In this document: positions 62,759-64,000 of the stretch, piece by piece | How the letters are laid out: each line of letters starts with the position of its first letter | Numbering within the stretch: the first letter of the stretch is position 1 | Origin: Bacteroidales bacterium | GTDB lineage: Bacteria > Bacteroidota > Bacteroidia > Bacteroidales > Muribaculaceae | Assembly: GCA_014800245.1 (NCBI GenBank) | Contig: JAAVGM010000006.1 | Coordinates: forward strand, 1-64,000 | DNA length: 64,000 nucleotides | Direction: 5' to 3' | Notes under the pieces: model-generated | Database searches by the model: none | Seen by the model: the letters and a program-made list of their open reading frames with translations, nothing else | What the model was told of the DNA's origin: nothing | Position numbers and translations under genes: made by a program

Positions 62759-63394
62759 ATGGATAATTTCATCATAGTCATTGGTCGCCAATTCGGATGT
62801 GGAGGAAGAAAGATCGGACGCAAGATTGCAGAGGCTTTCAATATCCCCTATTACGATAAGACCCTCCTTTCAAAAGCCGCTGAGGAATGTGGGATGGATC
62901 CGGAAATTTTTAGAGCCGTGGATGAGAAACGCCCCTCTTTCCTCAGAAATTTCTTGGGGCTCAGCTGCGGCACATCAACCGCTCCCTGCACTCCGGGATC
63001 CTTCTCTCATCTCGGTCCGGGGTCGCTTGCTCCCGAATCCCTTTATGACGCGCAGTCGGAGGTGATTCGCTCAATTTGCCGCCAGGGAAGCTGCGTCATC
63101 GTGGGGCGCACTGCCGATTATGTGATGCGTCATCATCCGGGGCTGATATCAATATTTATCCAGGCTCCTATCGAGCATCGAGTGAAGGAGATTATCGACC
63201 GAAAGGATGCAAAATCGGAAGTAGAGGCTTCGGCTTTGGCTAAAAAACACGACAAGGAGCGCGAAAGCTATTATAATTACTTCACAAATCGCTCATGGGG
63301 AACTGCCGGAAATTATCACCTCTGTTTCGACTCTTCACGTTTCGATGCGGATGCTATAATTGCTCTCCTTAAATCTTACATCGGGAAAAGATAA
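62759..63394 (+). CDS. Cytidylate kinase-like family protein (AAA/P-loop kinase)
   Basis: 211 residues. Nucleotide-binding loop GRQFGCGGRKIGRKIAEAF near residue 9, a variant of the CMK P-loop with Cys-Gly-Gly. Later SCVIVGRTADYVM and the RKDAKSEVEASALAKKHDKERESYYNYF (trimmed) lid region match the cytidylate-kinase-2-like family common in anaerobes. Phosphate acceptor unproven. No partner gene nearby; the next gene encodes a membrane protein. Confidence 0.88.
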   Translation: MDNFIIVIGRQFGCGGRKIGRKIAEAFNIPYYDKTLLSKAAEECGMDPEIFRAVDEKRPSFLRNFLGLSCGTSTAPCTPGSFSHLGPGSLAPESLYDAQSEVIRSICRQGSCVIVGRTADYVMRHHPGLISIFIQAPIEHRVKEIIDRKDAKSEVEASALAKKHDKERESYYNYFTNRSWGTAGNYHLCFDSSRFDADAIIALLKSYIGKR

Positions 63395-63484
63395 TAAGCG
63401 CTGGCAATAAGAAATTTTAGTGGGTGGAGCATAAACCTTTTCATATCTTTTTGTTTTTTAATAGTAAATTTAAATTTTAAGATT

Positions 63485-64000
63485 ATGAAAAAGGTTATCT
63501 ATTTTATCTGTTATGTTGTAGGGTTGCTGTTAGGCGCAGGGATCTTGATATTCAATTATCAAGCTTTGGATAAGAGTCCGGATGTGCTGAATATATTGAT
63601 GATTGCGGTTGGTGTCCTGTTCATTGTCCCCGCATTGATTCAGCTTATCTCCCTGCTGTTTCCGAAAAAGGATGAATTTGGCAATATTCTCCCCCATAAA
63701 TGGTATTCCACGATTGTAGCTATTCTGGCTCTCCTATGGGGTATTTATATGCTTATCTTCCCGTTGGGCTATGACGATTCGCTCAGCATATCTCTGGGCA
63801 TATCCCTTATGCTTGCGGGTCTGGCTCAGATTGTATGGATTGTAAGATCTTCAGAATCCACATTCCTGCGTTTCATTATTCCGATTCTCACAATTGCTGT
63901 GGGCGTGATCGATCTTACGGTGTTCAATCATTATCCTGATGAAATTCATGGCGCTCAGACGGCTGCAATCATCTCAGGCATAATGATGATAATTTGGGGC
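63485..64000 (+). CDS. Integral membrane protein, cut by the window end
   Basis: At least 172 codons from the ATG at 63485, without a stop before the edge. About five or six hydrophobic segments are visible (FICYVVGLLLGAGILIF, LMIAVGVLFIVPALIQLISL trimmed, VAILALLWGIYMLIF, ISLMLAGLAQIVWIV, IPILTIAVGVIDL), similar in style to DUF308/acid-resistance membrane proteins. The C-terminus is missing, so function and family are not assigned. Confidence 0.75.
   Translation, partial: MKKVIYFICYVVGLLLGAGILIFNYQALDKSPDVLNILMIAVGVLFIVPALIQLISLLFPKKDEFGNILPHKWYSTIVAILALLWGIYMLIFPLGYDDSLSISLGISLMLAGLAQIVWIVRSSESTFLRFIIPILTIAVGVIDLTVFNHYPDEIHGAQTAAIISGIMMIIWG

Overview
The window reads as one contiguous piece of a Bacteroidales chromosome, most like the Muribaculaceae/Prevotella/Bacteroides part of the order. 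Supporting signs are repeated Bacteroidota-type promoters (a -7 box TAnnTTTG, often exactly TAACTTTG, in front of genes on both strands and of the tRNA), secreted proteins ending in a short 'Y-N-L-Q-G ... G-I-Y-V-V-N-G-K-K' tail, the lineage-typical DUF4492-cydA-cydB and DUF4494-yggS arrangements, a fused pyruvate:ferredoxin oxidoreductase, and a 29-residue AURKAIP1/COX24-type basic protein. The exact genus cannot be fixed from sequence alone.

Layout. 1-100 holds a leftward promoter and structured leader that may belong to an rRNA operon outside the window. 397-20918 is mostly leftward housekeeping: acyl-CoA synthetase, thymidine kinase with a UPF0597 (cysteine desulfidase/serine dehydratase-like) protein, pheS-nth, the pyruvate oxidoreductase, a DbpA-like helicase, recG, ispD, a TetR-KASIII-fabG lipid module and proC-proB-proA. 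21000-26133 is an accessory island: a four-helix-bundle protein between two arrays of 9-bp repeats, two lipoproteins, an exported LHH-type (HNH/EndoVII) nuclease, a strong candidate for a ~315-nt structured non-coding RNA (24697-25011), and an orphan 318-residue protein. 26393-36337 encodes four consecutive secreted or surface proteins. 36830-38050 has an initiator tRNA followed by repeated ~140-bp modules around a GxxExxY nuclease-fold gene. 38086-54624 returns to housekeeping: pseudouridine synthase, transketolase, MFS permease, yggS/DUF4494, cytochrome bd, paired short ChrA proteins, folC, RNase G, the small basic protein, HU, YigZ, DJ-1 and ApbE. 54669-64000 has a tiny orphan gene, a patatin outer-membrane protein, serB, a Sel1 protein, a DUF349 protein, a cyclophilin, a cytidylate-kinase-like protein and a membrane protein cut by the window end.

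The metabolism implied is that of an anaerobe or nanaerobe: pyruvate is oxidised through ferredoxin, cytochrome bd scavenges oxygen, and non-oxidative pentose phosphate, proline, serine and folate steps are present. The most promising undescribed items are the structured RNA with its own promoter and terminator, the exported LHH nuclease with adjacent lipoproteins, the repeat-flanked four-helix-bundle locus, the repeated modules around the GxxExxY gene, and a 13-bp dyad overlapping the pyruvate oxidoreductase promoter. All starts, motifs and hairpins were read by eye; no database search or folding program was run.
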